This document shows positions 31,240-39,945 of a stretch of DNA of 64,000 nt, piece by piece. The stretch covers positions 3,666,001 through 3,730,000 of the forward strand of contig NC_014391.1 in the NCBI RefSeq assembly GCF_000145235.1, read 5' to 3'. The stretch comes from Micromonospora aurantiaca ATCC 27029 (GTDB taxonomy: Bacteria; Actinomycetota; Actinomycetes; Mycobacteriales; Micromonosporaceae). Below the pieces are notes generated by a model. The model searched no databases. It had not been told where the DNA came from and saw only the letters and a program-made list of their open reading frames with translations. Each line of letters starts with the position of its first letter. Position 1 is the first letter of the stretch. The translations under genes were made by a program, and so were the position numbers.

Positions 31240-32241
31240 TCAGTCCGCCAGGTCGGCCAGTTCCGCGCCGAGGAGTTCCGCCAGCAGCTCCACCCGGCCC
31301 GGGTCGTTGTCGGCGGTGATGTTCCGGCTGGGCATCTCGACAGTCATCAGCAGGTAGAGGTACAGCCGGTAGAGCCCCAGCCGCCGCCGCGCCCCGGCGT
31401 CGAACGGGAACGGCGCCGCCGCCCGGTAGGCGCGTACCAGCGGGTCGTCCGGCTCGTCCTCGGCGCGGCGGAACAGCAGCGGCGACACGAGGTCCATCAG
31501 CGGGTCGCCCCACAGGTACCGCTCGCCGTCGACCAGGCCGGTGAGCCGGGGCGTGCCGTCCGGCCCGTCCACTGCCAGCACGTTTCCGGCCCAGCCGTCG
31601 AAGTGCAGCAGCGCCGGGCGGCGTACCGCGTCGAGCACTTCCGCGTGCCGCGCCACCAGCTCCCGGATCCGGGCGGCGGGCGCCGGCAGCGGCACCGCCC
31701 AGTCCGCGGCGTCGGCGAGCATGTCGTCCACCATGGCCGTGTAGGCGTCCCGCCACGTCGCCCCGGAGGCCCGGTCGCCGTCGTAGCCGTACCGCTCGCC
31801 GGTGACGCCGTGCAGCGCGGCGAGCGCGCGGCCGAACTCCGCGCGCAGCGGCCCGACGTCCGCGCCGGCCCGGCTCAGGTCCCAGAGGGTGCGACCTGGT
31901 AGCCGCGCCATGAGCAGCCAGTCACCGAGGTCGGGGTCGGTGCCGTGGTGCAGCAGCGCCGGGGTGGGCACTGCTGGTGCGCGGTCGGCCACCAGGCGCA
32001 GGTAGTGCGCCTCCGCGCCGATCATGTCGCGCTCGTAGCGCAGCAGCGGCACGTGCGGCGCCGGACCGACCTTGAGCACCACGTCCCGGCCGTCGGTGAG
32101 GCGTACCCACCAGACGGCGGCGAAGCCGCCACCGGTCAGCGGCCCGCAGCCGGCCACCTCGGCGCCGGATCCGAACGAGGCGGTGAGGTGGCGGCGGACC
32201 TGATCCGGGTCGAGGGCACGCTGAGTCGGGCTCACGCTCAT
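31240..32241 (-). CDS. Aminoglycoside phosphotransferase-family kinase
   Basis: This 333-residue protein-kinase-fold enzyme has Lys57 (VVLKV) and the Brenner motif HFDGWAGN (His213, Asp215, Asn220). The metal-binding Asp238 is in LVDGERYLWGDP. The family phosphorylates small molecules such as aminoglycosides, choline or homoserine. Nothing here fixes the substrate, and most chromosomal members are not resistance genes. Its 3' end meets the convergent sortase with an eight-base gap. Confidence 0.88.
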   Translation of the reverse strand: MSVSPTQRALDPDQVRRHLTASFGSGAEVAGCGPLTGGGFAAVWWVRLTDGRDVVLKVGPAPHVPLLRYERDMIGAEAHYLRLVADRAPAVPTPALLHHGTDPDLGDWLLMARLPGRTLWDLSRAGADVGPLRAEFGRALAALHGVTGERYGYDGDRASGATWRDAYTAMVDDMLADAADWAVPLPAPAARIRELVARHAEVLDAVRRPALLHFDGWAGNVLAVDGPDGTPRLTGLVDGERYLWGDPLMDLVSPLLFRRAEDEPDDPLVRAYRAAAPFPFDAGARRRLGLYRLYLYLLMTVEMPSRNITADNDPGRVELLAELLGAELADLAD

Positions 32242-32325
32242 GGTCCGGGGAGCGTAGCGCCTGCGGCTGCCTCGTGGGCGCAGCGATTGCGAAGACGTGC
32301 GGTACCGGCCGGTGGCACGACCGTG

Positions 32326-33006
32326 TCAGGCAAGCACCCCTCGCAGGGCCTCCAGTTCGGCCTCGGTGGCGCCGGCAGCCTGGAGATAGGCGGAGACCGA
32401 GCCGTGGTGGCTGCGGATCCACACCATGGCATGAAGCAGGTGCGCTGCGGTCACCGGGCGGGTGCCGTGTCCGATCGCCGCGCCGGCCGGCGATCCGGTG
32501 AGGTCCAGAGCGGCGTTCGAGCGCAGGAAGTCCTGGGTGACCTCCGCATCGGAAGCATTCAGGAGAGTCTGGATGACGGCGACGACGACTCCGGTGCGGT
32601 CCTTGCCGGAGGCGCAGTGGACCAGGGCAGGTAGTGCACCAGGGGTGATGAGCTGCCGGATGATCGCGACGGTGGCACGACCCGCCTGCTCAGCCATGTA
32701 CGGGTACAGCGCCACCTGGTCGTCCGGCCAGCTCTGCTCGGTGAACACCGGAAAGTGGCAGTGCTTGACGCCGAGACCCGCACACCGGTCCGGCCGGTCG
32801 GCCACCTCTCGGATGCTGCGGAGGTCGATGACCGTGCGTAGCCCGAGATCCTCCAGCTCCCGGGCACCCTCGGGCGTCAGGAGATGCAGGGCGCCAGAGC
32901 GATACAGGACCCCACGGCGCAACGACCCGACGCCGCCTGCGTCGCGGAGGTTCCGGACGCCGGAACCGCCGGTGGTGGCGTCGGCCGTGGCTCCACGAGT
33001 GATCAT
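32326..33006 (-). CDS. Tyrosine phosphatase, second paralogue
   Basis: This 226-residue phosphatase has the same P-loop HCASGKDRTG (Cys131, Arg137) and N-terminal NLRDAGG/LYRSGAL blocks as the protein encoded at 21166. It is shorter and clearly diverged. Third codon positions are visibly less GC-rich than in neighbouring genes, suggesting later arrival. It may be monocistronic. The ligand may be phosphotyrosine or a phospholipid. Confidence 0.88.
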   Translation of the reverse strand: MITRGATADATTGGSGVRNLRDAGGVGSLRRGVLYRSGALHLLTPEGARELEDLGLRTVIDLRSIREVADRPDRCAGLGVKHCHFPVFTEQSWPDDQVALYPYMAEQAGRATVAIIRQLITPGALPALVHCASGKDRTGVVVAVIQTLLNASDAEVTQDFLRSNAALDLTGSPAGAAIGHGTRPVTAAHLLHAMVWIRSHHGSVSAYLQAAGATEAELEALRGVLA

Positions 33007-33181
33007 GGAGGCGACTATACGAGGTCGGTCAGCCGACGCTTGTGGCTTCAGCCGCCTCCCCGGCGGCTGCCCCTCTCCACCGTCCTCGCCATCGAACAGT
33101 GCGCCCTCTCATCCTGTCCCGTCCGGGATTCCCCGGCCTACCGGCGGCGAGGGCGGTCGTGGTGTGGGAGAGAATCGCCGG

Positions 33182-33598
33182 GTGGCGAGACGGAAGGCGC
33201 GCGAGGGCGCGGGTGAACGTCCGGCGGCCTGCCCGTGCGGCACCGGCCGGCCGTACGCGGACTGCTGCGCCCCGGTGAACCGGGGCGAGGCGACGGCGGC
33301 GACAGCGGAGGCGCTGATGCGGTCCCGGTTCAGTGCGTTCGCGCTCGGCGACGCGGCCTACCTGCGGCACAGCTGGCACTCCACCACCCGCCCCGAGCGG
33401 CTGGAGCTGGACCCGGGCACCCGCTGGACCCGGCTGGAGATCGTGGAGACCGGGCAGGGCGGCCTGTTCGACAGCGCCGGTACGGTGCGGTTCCGGGCGC
33501 ACTACCGCGAGGGCGGGCAGGCGGGCGTCCTGGCCGAGCACAGCCGCTTCGCCCGCGAGGACGGCCGCTGGGTCTACCTGGACGCGCTGCCCGAGTGA
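33182..33598 (+). CDS. YchJ-family protein
   Basis: This 138-residue protein has an N-terminal SEC-C-like metal cluster (ACPCGTGRPYADCC, residues about 16-29) and the family signature LMRSRFSAFALGDAAYL. The NTF2-like half contains GTVRFRAHYREGG and the closing FAREDGRWVYLDA. The GTG at 33182 was chosen because the metal site starts just after it. The function of YchJ is unknown. It is convergent with a DUF2267 gene, with two copies of a genus-type repeat between them. Confidence 0.9.
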   Translation: MARRKAREGAGERPAACPCGTGRPYADCCAPVNRGEATAATAEALMRSRFSAFALGDAAYLRHSWHSTTRPERLELDPGTRWTRLEIVETGQGGLFDSAGTVRFRAHYREGGQAGVLAEHSRFAREDGRWVYLDALPE

Positions 33599-33640
33599 CG
33601 CCTCCCCCGGCGCCGACGGTGGCGGCCCGTGGCGGCGGGT

Positions 33641-33691
33641 GTTAACAAGGGGCCCTTCCTCTACCGGAGGCGTTAATAAGGGGCCCTTCCT
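33641..33691. repeat. Two copies of GTTAAYAAGGGGCCCTTCCT
   Basis: The 20-base units at 33641-33660 and 33672-33691 differ at one base (GTTAAC versus GTTAAT) and start 31 bases apart. I recall this element as frequent between genes in Micromonospora and Salinispora. It lies between convergent genes. Confidence 0.85.
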
Positions 33692-33696
33692 TTCGC

Positions 33697-34086
33697 CTAG
33701 GCGGGGCGCGGGGCGGGCTGGGCCAGCTCGGCGATCTCGCGCGGCAGCTGGGACAGCGCGCGGTTGAACTGGGCCGGCCCGATCACCCGGTGCAGCGCCT
33801 GCAACACCGCCCGGGCGCCGCGCTCGGCGTCGGACGGGGTCGCGCCGGAGCGCTCGGCGACCCGGCGCAGGAATTCGTCGTACCCGAAGACCTCGGGGTC
33901 TTCGACGCGGGCGCGTGCCAGCAGCGGACGCAGCTCGTGCGCGACGTGCGCGGACAGGTCGTCGGCCCCGCCGCCGCTGATCCGTTCGGCGAGCGTGCGC
34001 AGTGTCGCCTCGGTCAGCGCGCGGGCCGTCTCCACCGGCACGCCGGCACGGGCGGAGACTCGCGCGTAGAACTCCGGTTCGGCCAT
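33697..34086 (-). CDS. DUF2267 protein
   Basis: The 129-residue helical protein is made of two related halves, each with pattern F-x-x-V-x-x-x-x-G...A-x-x-x-x-x-A-x-L-x-x-L. EFYARVSARAGVPVETARA opens the first half and FLRRVAERSGATPSDAERG opens the second. This is the DUF2267 repeat. Start ATG 34086 has GGGAGGA upstream. A second member lies at 56765. The function is not established. Confidence 0.88.
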   Translation of the reverse strand: MAEPEFYARVSARAGVPVETARALTEATLRTLAERISGGGADDLSAHVAHELRPLLARARVEDPEVFGYDEFLRRVAERSGATPSDAERGARAVLQALHRVIGPAQFNRALSQLPREIAELAQPAPRPA

Positions 34087-34142
34087 CGTCTGTCCTCCCG
34101 TCGCGACGGCACCGTGGCTACCCGCCGCCGGTCCGGGCAAAC

Positions 34143-34168
34143 ACCGCCGCGCCGCGGGCCGCGGCGGT
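34143..34168 (-). terminator. Hairpin after the transketolase gene
   Basis: ACCGCCGCG and CGCGGCGGT arms of nine bases flank an eight-base loop, just beyond the transketolase stop at 34174. Confidence 0.5.
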
Positions 34169-34173
34169 ACGGC

Positions 34174-36036
34174 TCAGGCCAGGGCCCGCGCCGCCGAGAC
34201 GATCGCGCCGACGCCGATGCCGGCCCGGTCGAGCTGCTGGGCGGGGGTGCCGGAGCCGGGCAGCCCGCGTACCGCCAGGTGGTTGACCCGGGCCGGTTCG
34301 CCCAGGTCGGCGAGCGCCTCCAGCACCGCGGAGCCCAGCCCGCCCTCCGGGTAGTGGTCCTCGACCACCACCAGCCGCCCGCCGGTCTCCACGACGGTCT
34401 CGGCCAGGCGCTGCCGGTCCACCGGTTTGATCGAGTACAGGTCGATCACCCGGGCGTCGATGCCCTCGCGGGTCAGCTCGTCGGCGGCGGCGAGGCAGAG
34501 GTGCACCGTGACGCCGGTGCCGAGCAGCGCCACGTCCCCGCCGTCGCGCAGCATCCGGCTGCCGCCGATCGGGAACGGCGCGGCGTCGTCGTAGAGCACC
34601 GGGTACGCGCCGCGCGTCGTCCGCAGGTAGCTGACGCCCGGCTGGTCGGGCATCTGGGCGACGAGGGCCGCGCAGGAGACCGCGTCGGCCGGGCACAGCA
34701 CCGTGGAGCCGGGCACCGCCCGCAGCGCGGCGATGTCCTCCAGCCCCATCTGGGACGGGCCGTCCGGGCCGATCTCCACCCCGGCGTGCGAGCCGACGAG
34801 CGCGATGTCGGCCCGGGAGACGCCCGCCATCCGGATGAAGTCGTACGCCCGGGACCAGAACGCGGCGAACGTAGCCGCGAACGGCCGGTAGCCGCGCACC
34901 GCCAGGCCCACCGCCGCGGCGGCGAGCTGCTGCTCGGCGATGAACATCTGGAAGAACCGGTCCGGGTACGCGGTGGCGAAGCGCTCCGCCCGGGTGGAGT
35001 CGCTGACCTCGCCGTCGAGCGCGACCACGTCGGGCCGGGCCGCGCCGAGGGCGCGCAGCGCGTCGCCGTACGCGTCCCGGGTGGCGACCTTCGCGCCGCG
35101 CTCGTACGTCGGCAGTTCCGGTTGCCGGATCTCCGGCGCGGCGGCCCGGGGCGCGGGCGGTGGCTTCGGTCCGGCGACCCGGATGCGCCGGGGGCCGCCG
35201 AGCGCCCGCACGGCGCGCTCGGCCAGCTCCGGGTCGAACGGCTTGCCGTGCCAGGACGGGTTGTTCTCCACCTCGGGCACGCCCTTGCCCTTGACCGTGC
35301 GGGCCAGCACCACTGTCGGCCCGGTGGCGTCGCGTGCCTGCCCGTACGCCTCGTCGATCGCGCCCGGGTCGTGGCCGTCGACCACGATCGCCCGGCAGCC
35401 GAACGCCTCGACGCGCCGCCGGTAGGTGTCCAGGTCCCACTCCAGTTCGGTGGGGCCGCGCTGGCCGAACCGGTTGACGTCCACGATGGTGGTGAGGTTG
35501 CGCAGCCCGTAGTGGCCGGCCTTGTCCAGCGCCTCCCACACCGAGCCCTCGGCGGTCTCGCTGTCGCCGCAGAGCACCCAGACGTGGGCGGGCGACCGGT
35601 CCAGGTACTGGGCGGCGAGTGCCACCCCGACGCCGACCGGCAGGCCCTGCCCGAGCGAGCCGGTGGCGACGTCCACCCAGGGCAGCACCGGCGTGGGGTG
35701 GCCCTGCAGGCGCGACCCGGATCGCCGGTACGTCTCCAGCAGCTCCTGCTCGCTGATCGCGCCGGTGGCCCGGAACACCGCGTACAGCAGTGGGGAGGCG
35801 TGCCCCTTGGAGAAGATCAGGTGGTCGTTGCCGGGGTTGCCCGGGTAGGACCAGTCGTAGCGCAGGTGCCGGGCGACGAGCACGGCGAGCAGGTCGGCGG
35901 CGGAGAGGCTGGACGTGGGGTGCCCGGAGCCGGCCATCGTGCTGCACCTGATCGCGTCCACCCGCAGCTGGGCGGCCAGGTCCGCCAGCCCGGTCAGGTC
36001 CTCGTCGCGCAGTGTGCGCTCTGCTTCCAACGTCAC
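34174..36036 (-). CDS. Transketolase
   Basis: This 620-residue thiamine-diphosphate enzyme of the pentose phosphate pathway moves two-carbon units between sugar phosphates. The TPP/Mg site is GDSETAEGSVWEAL with downstream VDVNRFGQ. The substrate loop is FSKGHASPLLY, the catalytic Glu is in FQMFIAEQQLA, and SHAGVEIGPDGPSQM lies in the pyrimidine domain. It is a single-polypeptide enzyme of slightly short length. GTG 36036 is preceded by GGGGGA. No other pathway genes are adjacent, so it is probably an extra copy. It lies 80 bases downstream of an MFS gene on the same strand. Confidence 0.93.
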   Translation of the reverse strand: MTLEAERTLRDEDLTGLADLAAQLRVDAIRCSTMAGSGHPTSSLSAADLLAVLVARHLRYDWSYPGNPGNDHLIFSKGHASPLLYAVFRATGAISEQELLETYRRSGSRLQGHPTPVLPWVDVATGSLGQGLPVGVGVALAAQYLDRSPAHVWVLCGDSETAEGSVWEALDKAGHYGLRNLTTIVDVNRFGQRGPTELEWDLDTYRRRVEAFGCRAIVVDGHDPGAIDEAYGQARDATGPTVVLARTVKGKGVPEVENNPSWHGKPFDPELAERAVRALGGPRRIRVAGPKPPPAPRAAAPEIRQPELPTYERGAKVATRDAYGDALRALGAARPDVVALDGEVSDSTRAERFATAYPDRFFQMFIAEQQLAAAAVGLAVRGYRPFAATFAAFWSRAYDFIRMAGVSRADIALVGSHAGVEIGPDGPSQMGLEDIAALRAVPGSTVLCPADAVSCAALVAQMPDQPGVSYLRTTRGAYPVLYDDAAPFPIGGSRMLRDGGDVALLGTGVTVHLCLAAADELTREGIDARVIDLYSIKPVDRQRLAETVVETGGRLVVVEDHYPEGGLGSAVLEALADLGEPARVNHLAVRGLPGSGTPAQQLDRAGIGVGAIVSAARALA

Positions 36037-36116
36037 CGCGATCGTCCCCCGGGGTCGCCGAATTTCCGGACCAACGCTAGGCCGCGAACGCGACCATTGG
36101 TCCCTTTTCTGGCGAT

Positions 36117-37313
36117 TCATGCTCGACCGGTGAGCAGCCAGAGCGCCACCAGCAGGTACGGCAGCACCGCGACCGCGAAGGCAGCCGGGTTGCCCATCGC
36201 ACCGGCGAGCAGCCCGTACCCGGCGTAGAAGGCGACGATGGTCAGGTCGGTGGCCATTCCGGCGAGCGAGGTGACGGTGGCCCGCGCCGACCCGGTGATC
36301 CGGGCCTGGAGCCGCACGTCGGCGAGCACGGTGGCCAGCTGGAACGCGGCGAACGCCGCAGCCAGCAGCACGAACCCCGCCGGGTGCCGCAGCAGCGCCC
36401 CGGCCGCCGTCGCCGCGGCCGCGAACACGAGCAGACCGGCGTACCCGCTGTGGGACAGCCGCTCGCCCAGCGGCGCGAGCAGCCCGCCCACAGTCATCCC
36501 GGCCCACACCAGCAGGAGCAGCAGCGGTACGCCGACCTCGGCCATGCCGGTGTCGGCGGCCAGCAGCCCGGTGTACTCGTCCAGCCCACCCCAGATCGCT
36601 GTGACCGCCGCGACCAGCAGCACGGCGGCGCGGACGCGGCGGTCGGCCCGCACCTCGCGCAGGCCCAGGCGCAGGCTGTCCAGCCAGCCGGGCTCGTCGT
36701 CACCCGCGGTCGGGACGGGCGCGGTCGGCGGCGGGCGGTGCTCCGGGAAGCGGGCCGCGACGGCCGCCGCCAGCAGGCACGTGACCACGCTCGCCGCGCC
36801 GACAGCGAGGTAGCCGCCGAGCGCGAACACCGGCCCGGCGAGCACCCCTGATCCGACCGCGCCGAGCACCTCGGCGGTGCGGGTCCGGCCGATCAGCCGG
36901 GCGTACCGGTCGGCCGCGCCGAGGCGTTCCAACTCGGTGAAGACGAGCGCCTCCAGCGCGCCGGAGCGCAGTGCGCCGCCGGCACCCCAGAGCAGGAAGC
37001 CCACGGCGAACGCCGGATAGGACGGCAGCAGCACCCAGAGCGCGAACCCGGCGGCGGCCAGCAGCGGCGCGAGGCAGAGCAGCAGGCGGCGCGACACCGC
37101 GTCTGCCCACACGCCGGAGGGCACCTCCAGCACGATGCCGGCGGCCGCCCAGAGCACGAACAGCGAGGAGATCTGCCCGACCGACAACCCGGTGTCGGCG
37201 AACAGCAGCACGTAGAGCGGGTAGAGCAGGACGAGGTCGGTGAGGAACGCGTACCCGTAGAGCGTCGCCGCCAGGCGGCGGGTCGCTGGTACGCGGGCAG
37301 GAGCGACGAGCAT
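36117..37313 (-). CDS. MFS transporter
   Basis: The 398-residue permease has about 12 helices. It starts with a short basic N-terminus, then LAATLYGYAFLTDLVLLYPLYVL. The MFS loop after helix 2 reads WADAVSRRLLL, and the second half has APLGERLSHSG. No ligand motif is recognisable. It belongs to the drug/metabolite exporter side of MFS. It may be transcribed with the transketolase gene downstream. Confidence 0.88.
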   Translation of the reverse strand: MLVAPARVPATRRLAATLYGYAFLTDLVLLYPLYVLLFADTGLSVGQISSLFVLWAAAGIVLEVPSGVWADAVSRRLLLCLAPLLAAAGFALWVLLPSYPAFAVGFLLWGAGGALRSGALEALVFTELERLGAADRYARLIGRTRTAEVLGAVGSGVLAGPVFALGGYLAVGAASVVTCLLAAAVAARFPEHRPPPTAPVPTAGDDEPGWLDSLRLGLREVRADRRVRAAVLLVAAVTAIWGGLDEYTGLLAADTGMAEVGVPLLLLLVWAGMTVGGLLAPLGERLSHSGYAGLLVFAAAATAAGALLRHPAGFVLLAAAFAAFQLATVLADVRLQARITGSARATVTSLAGMATDLTIVAFYAGYGLLAGAMGNPAAFAVAVLPYLLVALWLLTGRA

Positions 37314-37469
37314 GGAACCTTCCCACGGGACGTGACGGACACCGGTCGGAATGCACGGCGTCCGCGGCGGCCCGCGGCCTCGTCGCTCAGGAAGGCATCA
37401 ACATCGCCAGGTCATGCCGCGATCCTATCCGCCGCGAGGCGCCCGGGTGGTCCCCGGCGGGCACGAATT

Positions 37470-37497
37470 CGGGGCGGGACCGTGTGGTCCCGCCCCG
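37470..37497 (-). terminator. Strong hairpin ending the kinase/Thr-array locus
   Basis: GGGGCGGGACC (37471-37481) pairs with GGTCCCGCCCC (37486-37496) over a GTGT loop, with one more C-G pair outside. It lies 20 bases beyond the stop of the membrane protein gene at 37518. Confidence 0.8.
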
Positions 37498-37517
37498 GTT
37501 CGTCTCCGCTGTTCGGG

Positions 37518-38543
37518 TCAGCGGCGGAACTTCTCCACGTCGGCCTGCGGAATGACCATGGTGGCCTCGTTGTCCGCGGCCTGCTCGGCGGTCGGCTGGC
37601 GCGGCGTGGTCGGCTGGGTGCGCTCGGAGTCGGCGTACGCCGGAATGTGCTGCGTGGCCTCCGCGCCCGCCTGCGACGGCACCGGCTCGGTGGGGTCCTC
37701 ACTTGTGGCGGCCGTGGTCGACGGGGTGGCCGGGTACGCCGGGACCGGCTGCGTGCGGTCCGCCTCGGCGTCGCGGCTCACCGGCTGGGTCAGCTCGGAC
37801 TCCGCGTACGGGCCGGTCGCGGCGAGCCGGGCCTCGACGTCGCGCCGGCCGGCCTGGTACGCGCGGGCATGCGTGGCGATGGTGCGCGACTCCTCCTCGG
37901 CCCGGGTCAGCCAGTTCTCCCAGCGGCTCTGCATCGGCCGGACCAGCCCGCCGCCGACGCCGACGACCAGGATGCCGCCCACGGTGGCGAGCACCGCGAT
38001 CAGCACCGGGGTGGTGACGGTGGTGGCGACGCCGATCTGGTTGAGCGCGGCGATGACGCCGAGGCCCAGGATGAACACCGAGGCGAGGTTCGCCAGCACC
38101 CGGCCGTACGAGAGGCCACCGAGCGCGCTGGAGATGATGTCCTTCACCGCGCGGGCGATGGCCGCGGCGACCACCACGATGACGATGGCGACGAACGCCC
38201 GGGGCAGCCAGGCGATCACGCCGGCGATCAGGTCGGAGATGGGGTTCGGGCCCCAGATGCCGAACGCGAGCTGGAGCGTGACCAGCAGCACCCCGTAGTA
38301 GGCCAGCTTCGCGACGATGTCGCTGGCGTCGTACTTCGAGCGGGCCAGCGCGGTCTTGATCCCGCCGCGCTCGACGGCCCGGTCGAAGTGGACCCGCTCC
38401 AGCACCTTGTCCACGAGCTTCAGCACGGCCTTGGCGATCAGCCAGCCGACGACCAGGATCGCGACGAACGCGACCGCCTTGGGCAGGAACAGCATCACCG
38501 AACGGAACGCGTCGCCCACTGCGTCCCCGAAGTTGTCTCTCAT
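37518..38543 (-). CDS. CmpX/MscS-like membrane protein with Thr-motif tail
   Basis: This 341-residue protein has five hydrophobic segments, at about 17-40, 82-98, 107-131, 150-170 and 178-200. The paired TM-helix repeat (LPKAVAFVAILVVGWLIAKAV and LPRAFVAIVIVVVAAAIARAV) is seen in small MscS-related CmpX proteins, but the MscS pore/beta domain is absent. The cytoplasmic tail (about 205-341) has six Thr in an acidic-x-Thr-x-x-V/I/T setting: Thr252, 264, 285, 297, 309 and 328, for example ELTQPV, DRTQPV and EATQHI. The same motif type fills the adjacent protein and a Ser/Thr kinase gene is next in line. The tail may therefore be a multi-site phosphorylation platform (inference). Confidence 0.82.
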   Translation of the reverse strand: MRDNFGDAVGDAFRSVMLFLPKAVAFVAILVVGWLIAKAVLKLVDKVLERVHFDRAVERGGIKTALARSKYDASDIVAKLAYYGVLLVTLQLAFGIWGPNPISDLIAGVIAWLPRAFVAIVIVVVAAAIARAVKDIISSALGGLSYGRVLANLASVFILGLGVIAALNQIGVATTVTTPVLIAVLATVGGILVVGVGGGLVRPMQSRWENWLTRAEEESRTIATHARAYQAGRRDVEARLAATGPYAESELTQPVSRDAEADRTQPVPAYPATPSTTAATSEDPTEPVPSQAGAEATQHIPAYADSERTQPTTPRQPTAEQAADNEATMVIPQADVEKFRR

Positions 38544-38616
38544 CGAAGGGCCTCCACGTGCGTGGTCCAGGTTTGTTCGGGTGGGGCTACCCGGACGGGC
38601 GCGCGCGGAAACGCGG

Positions 38617-39891
38617 TCAGCCTCCGGGGCAGCGGTAGACGACGCGGGTGCTGGCCTGCGCCGTCGTCGGTTCGACGATGTTGACGGTGGCGATGCCGGT
38701 GGTCGTACCGACCCCGGTGAACGTCCACTTGAGGGTGAGCGCGGCGGTCTGCTGCCCGCTGCCGACCCGTTCGGTGAGCACGGCGCCGGGCGGCGCGTCG
38801 GAGCGGAACCACTGGTACCGGATCGTTCCGCCGCGCCCGTTGGTGCGCACGGTGGCCACCACGTCGACAGTCACGTCGCAGGCGACACCGGCCGGCCGGG
38901 GCACCGCGACGGTGACCCCCTCGACCTCCAGCGGGCGCAGCCGCTGCCACAGGTAGAGGCCGACAGCCAGCAGCAGCACCACGGTGAGCAGCGTGGACAG
39001 CACCGAGACGACGCGACGCCAGGCCGGACGCGGCCGTATCGGCGGCGCGGTGGGCCAGGGCGGCGCGGGCGGCGGCGTCGCCGGCACGCCCGGCCCGAAG
39101 CGCAGCTCACCGCCCGGGGCCGGCACGCCACTCACCGCCCGCGCGTGGCCGGTCCGATCCGGGTACGCCCCGGCGCCGGTCGCCGCCGTCCCGGTGGTGT
39201 GACCTCGATGCGGTACGCCGGTGGGCTGCCAGGAGGCGGTGGGCTGCCACGATGCGGTCGGTTCCGCGCCGTGGCGCTGGGGCGGTTCCGCGCTCGGACG
39301 CGGGTGGACGGTGGCCTGTCCGGTCGCGTTTCCCGGTGCTGGGCGCATCTGGACCGTCGCCTCGCCCGCCGAGCCGTCGAGGGCCGGACTCAGACTCACT
39401 GTCCGCTCCCCCGCCCTGCTGTCCGGAGCCGCCACGAAGTGAACGGTCGCCTCACCTGTGTCGTCTGCCCGGCCCGGGCGGATGTGCACGGTCGGCTCGG
39501 CATCGGGCGGTGTCGCCGTGGCCGAGGCGGCGAGGTCTGCGGTGCGGTCGTCCCCGCCGGGGATCGCCGTCAGGTGGACTGTGGGTTCGGCGGTGGGTGG
39601 CTGGGCGGCCCTCGCCCCGGGGAGGTGGACGGTGGGCTCCGACCTGCCGGTCGCCGCCGGGGTGTCGACGGCGAGCCGGACGGTCGGCTCCGCGCTGTCG
39701 ATGACCAGTGCCGTCGTCGGTTCCCCACCCTCGGCAGCCGGCTCCGCCTGCATGACGGCGAGCGGCACCGTCGAGCCGGCGTCGGCTCGGGGCCGGGTGA
39801 GATGGACGGTGGGCTCGGCGGCGTCCGCGTCGCCGGTGAGCGGCAGGGCGCGGGTGGGCAGCGCCTCGGTGGGCTCGTCGGGGCGGGTCAC
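38617..39891 (-). CDS. Single-pass membrane protein with EPTVHL-type Thr array
   Basis: This 424-residue protein has no recognised catalytic domain. Residues 1-215 carry about 13 repeats of [ED]-x-Thr-[VA]-x-[hydrophobic], spaced about 10-20 residues: Thr28, 41, 60, 70, 87, 104, 117, 134, 149, 163, 179, 193 and 212. EPTVHL is the commonest form. A Pro-rich stretch leads to one membrane helix (about 293-315) and an outer domain of about 105 residues with two Cys and Ig-like strands (IRYQWFRSDAPPG). Topology puts the Thr array inside the cell. It lies 54 bases downstream of a receptor Ser/Thr kinase gene, which makes it a likely substrate, possibly an FHA docking protein. Confidence 0.82.
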   Translation of the reverse strand: MTRPDEPTEALPTRALPLTGDADAAEPTVHLTRPRADAGSTVPLAVMQAEPAAEGGEPTTALVIDSAEPTVRLAVDTPAATGRSEPTVHLPGARAAQPPTAEPTVHLTAIPGGDDRTADLAASATATPPDAEPTVHIRPGRADDTGEATVHFVAAPDSRAGERTVSLSPALDGSAGEATVQMRPAPGNATGQATVHPRPSAEPPQRHGAEPTASWQPTASWQPTGVPHRGHTTGTAATGAGAYPDRTGHARAVSGVPAPGGELRFGPGVPATPPPAPPWPTAPPIRPRPAWRRVVSVLSTLLTVVLLLAVGLYLWQRLRPLEVEGVTVAVPRPAGVACDVTVDVVATVRTNGRGGTIRYQWFRSDAPPGAVLTERVGSGQQTAALTLKWTFTGVGTTTGIATVNIVEPTTAQASTRVVYRCPGG

Positions 39892-39945
39892 GCCGACCGT
39901 CCCCGGGACGGGCTGCGGTGCGGGGCAGCGGGCACTGTCGTACTC

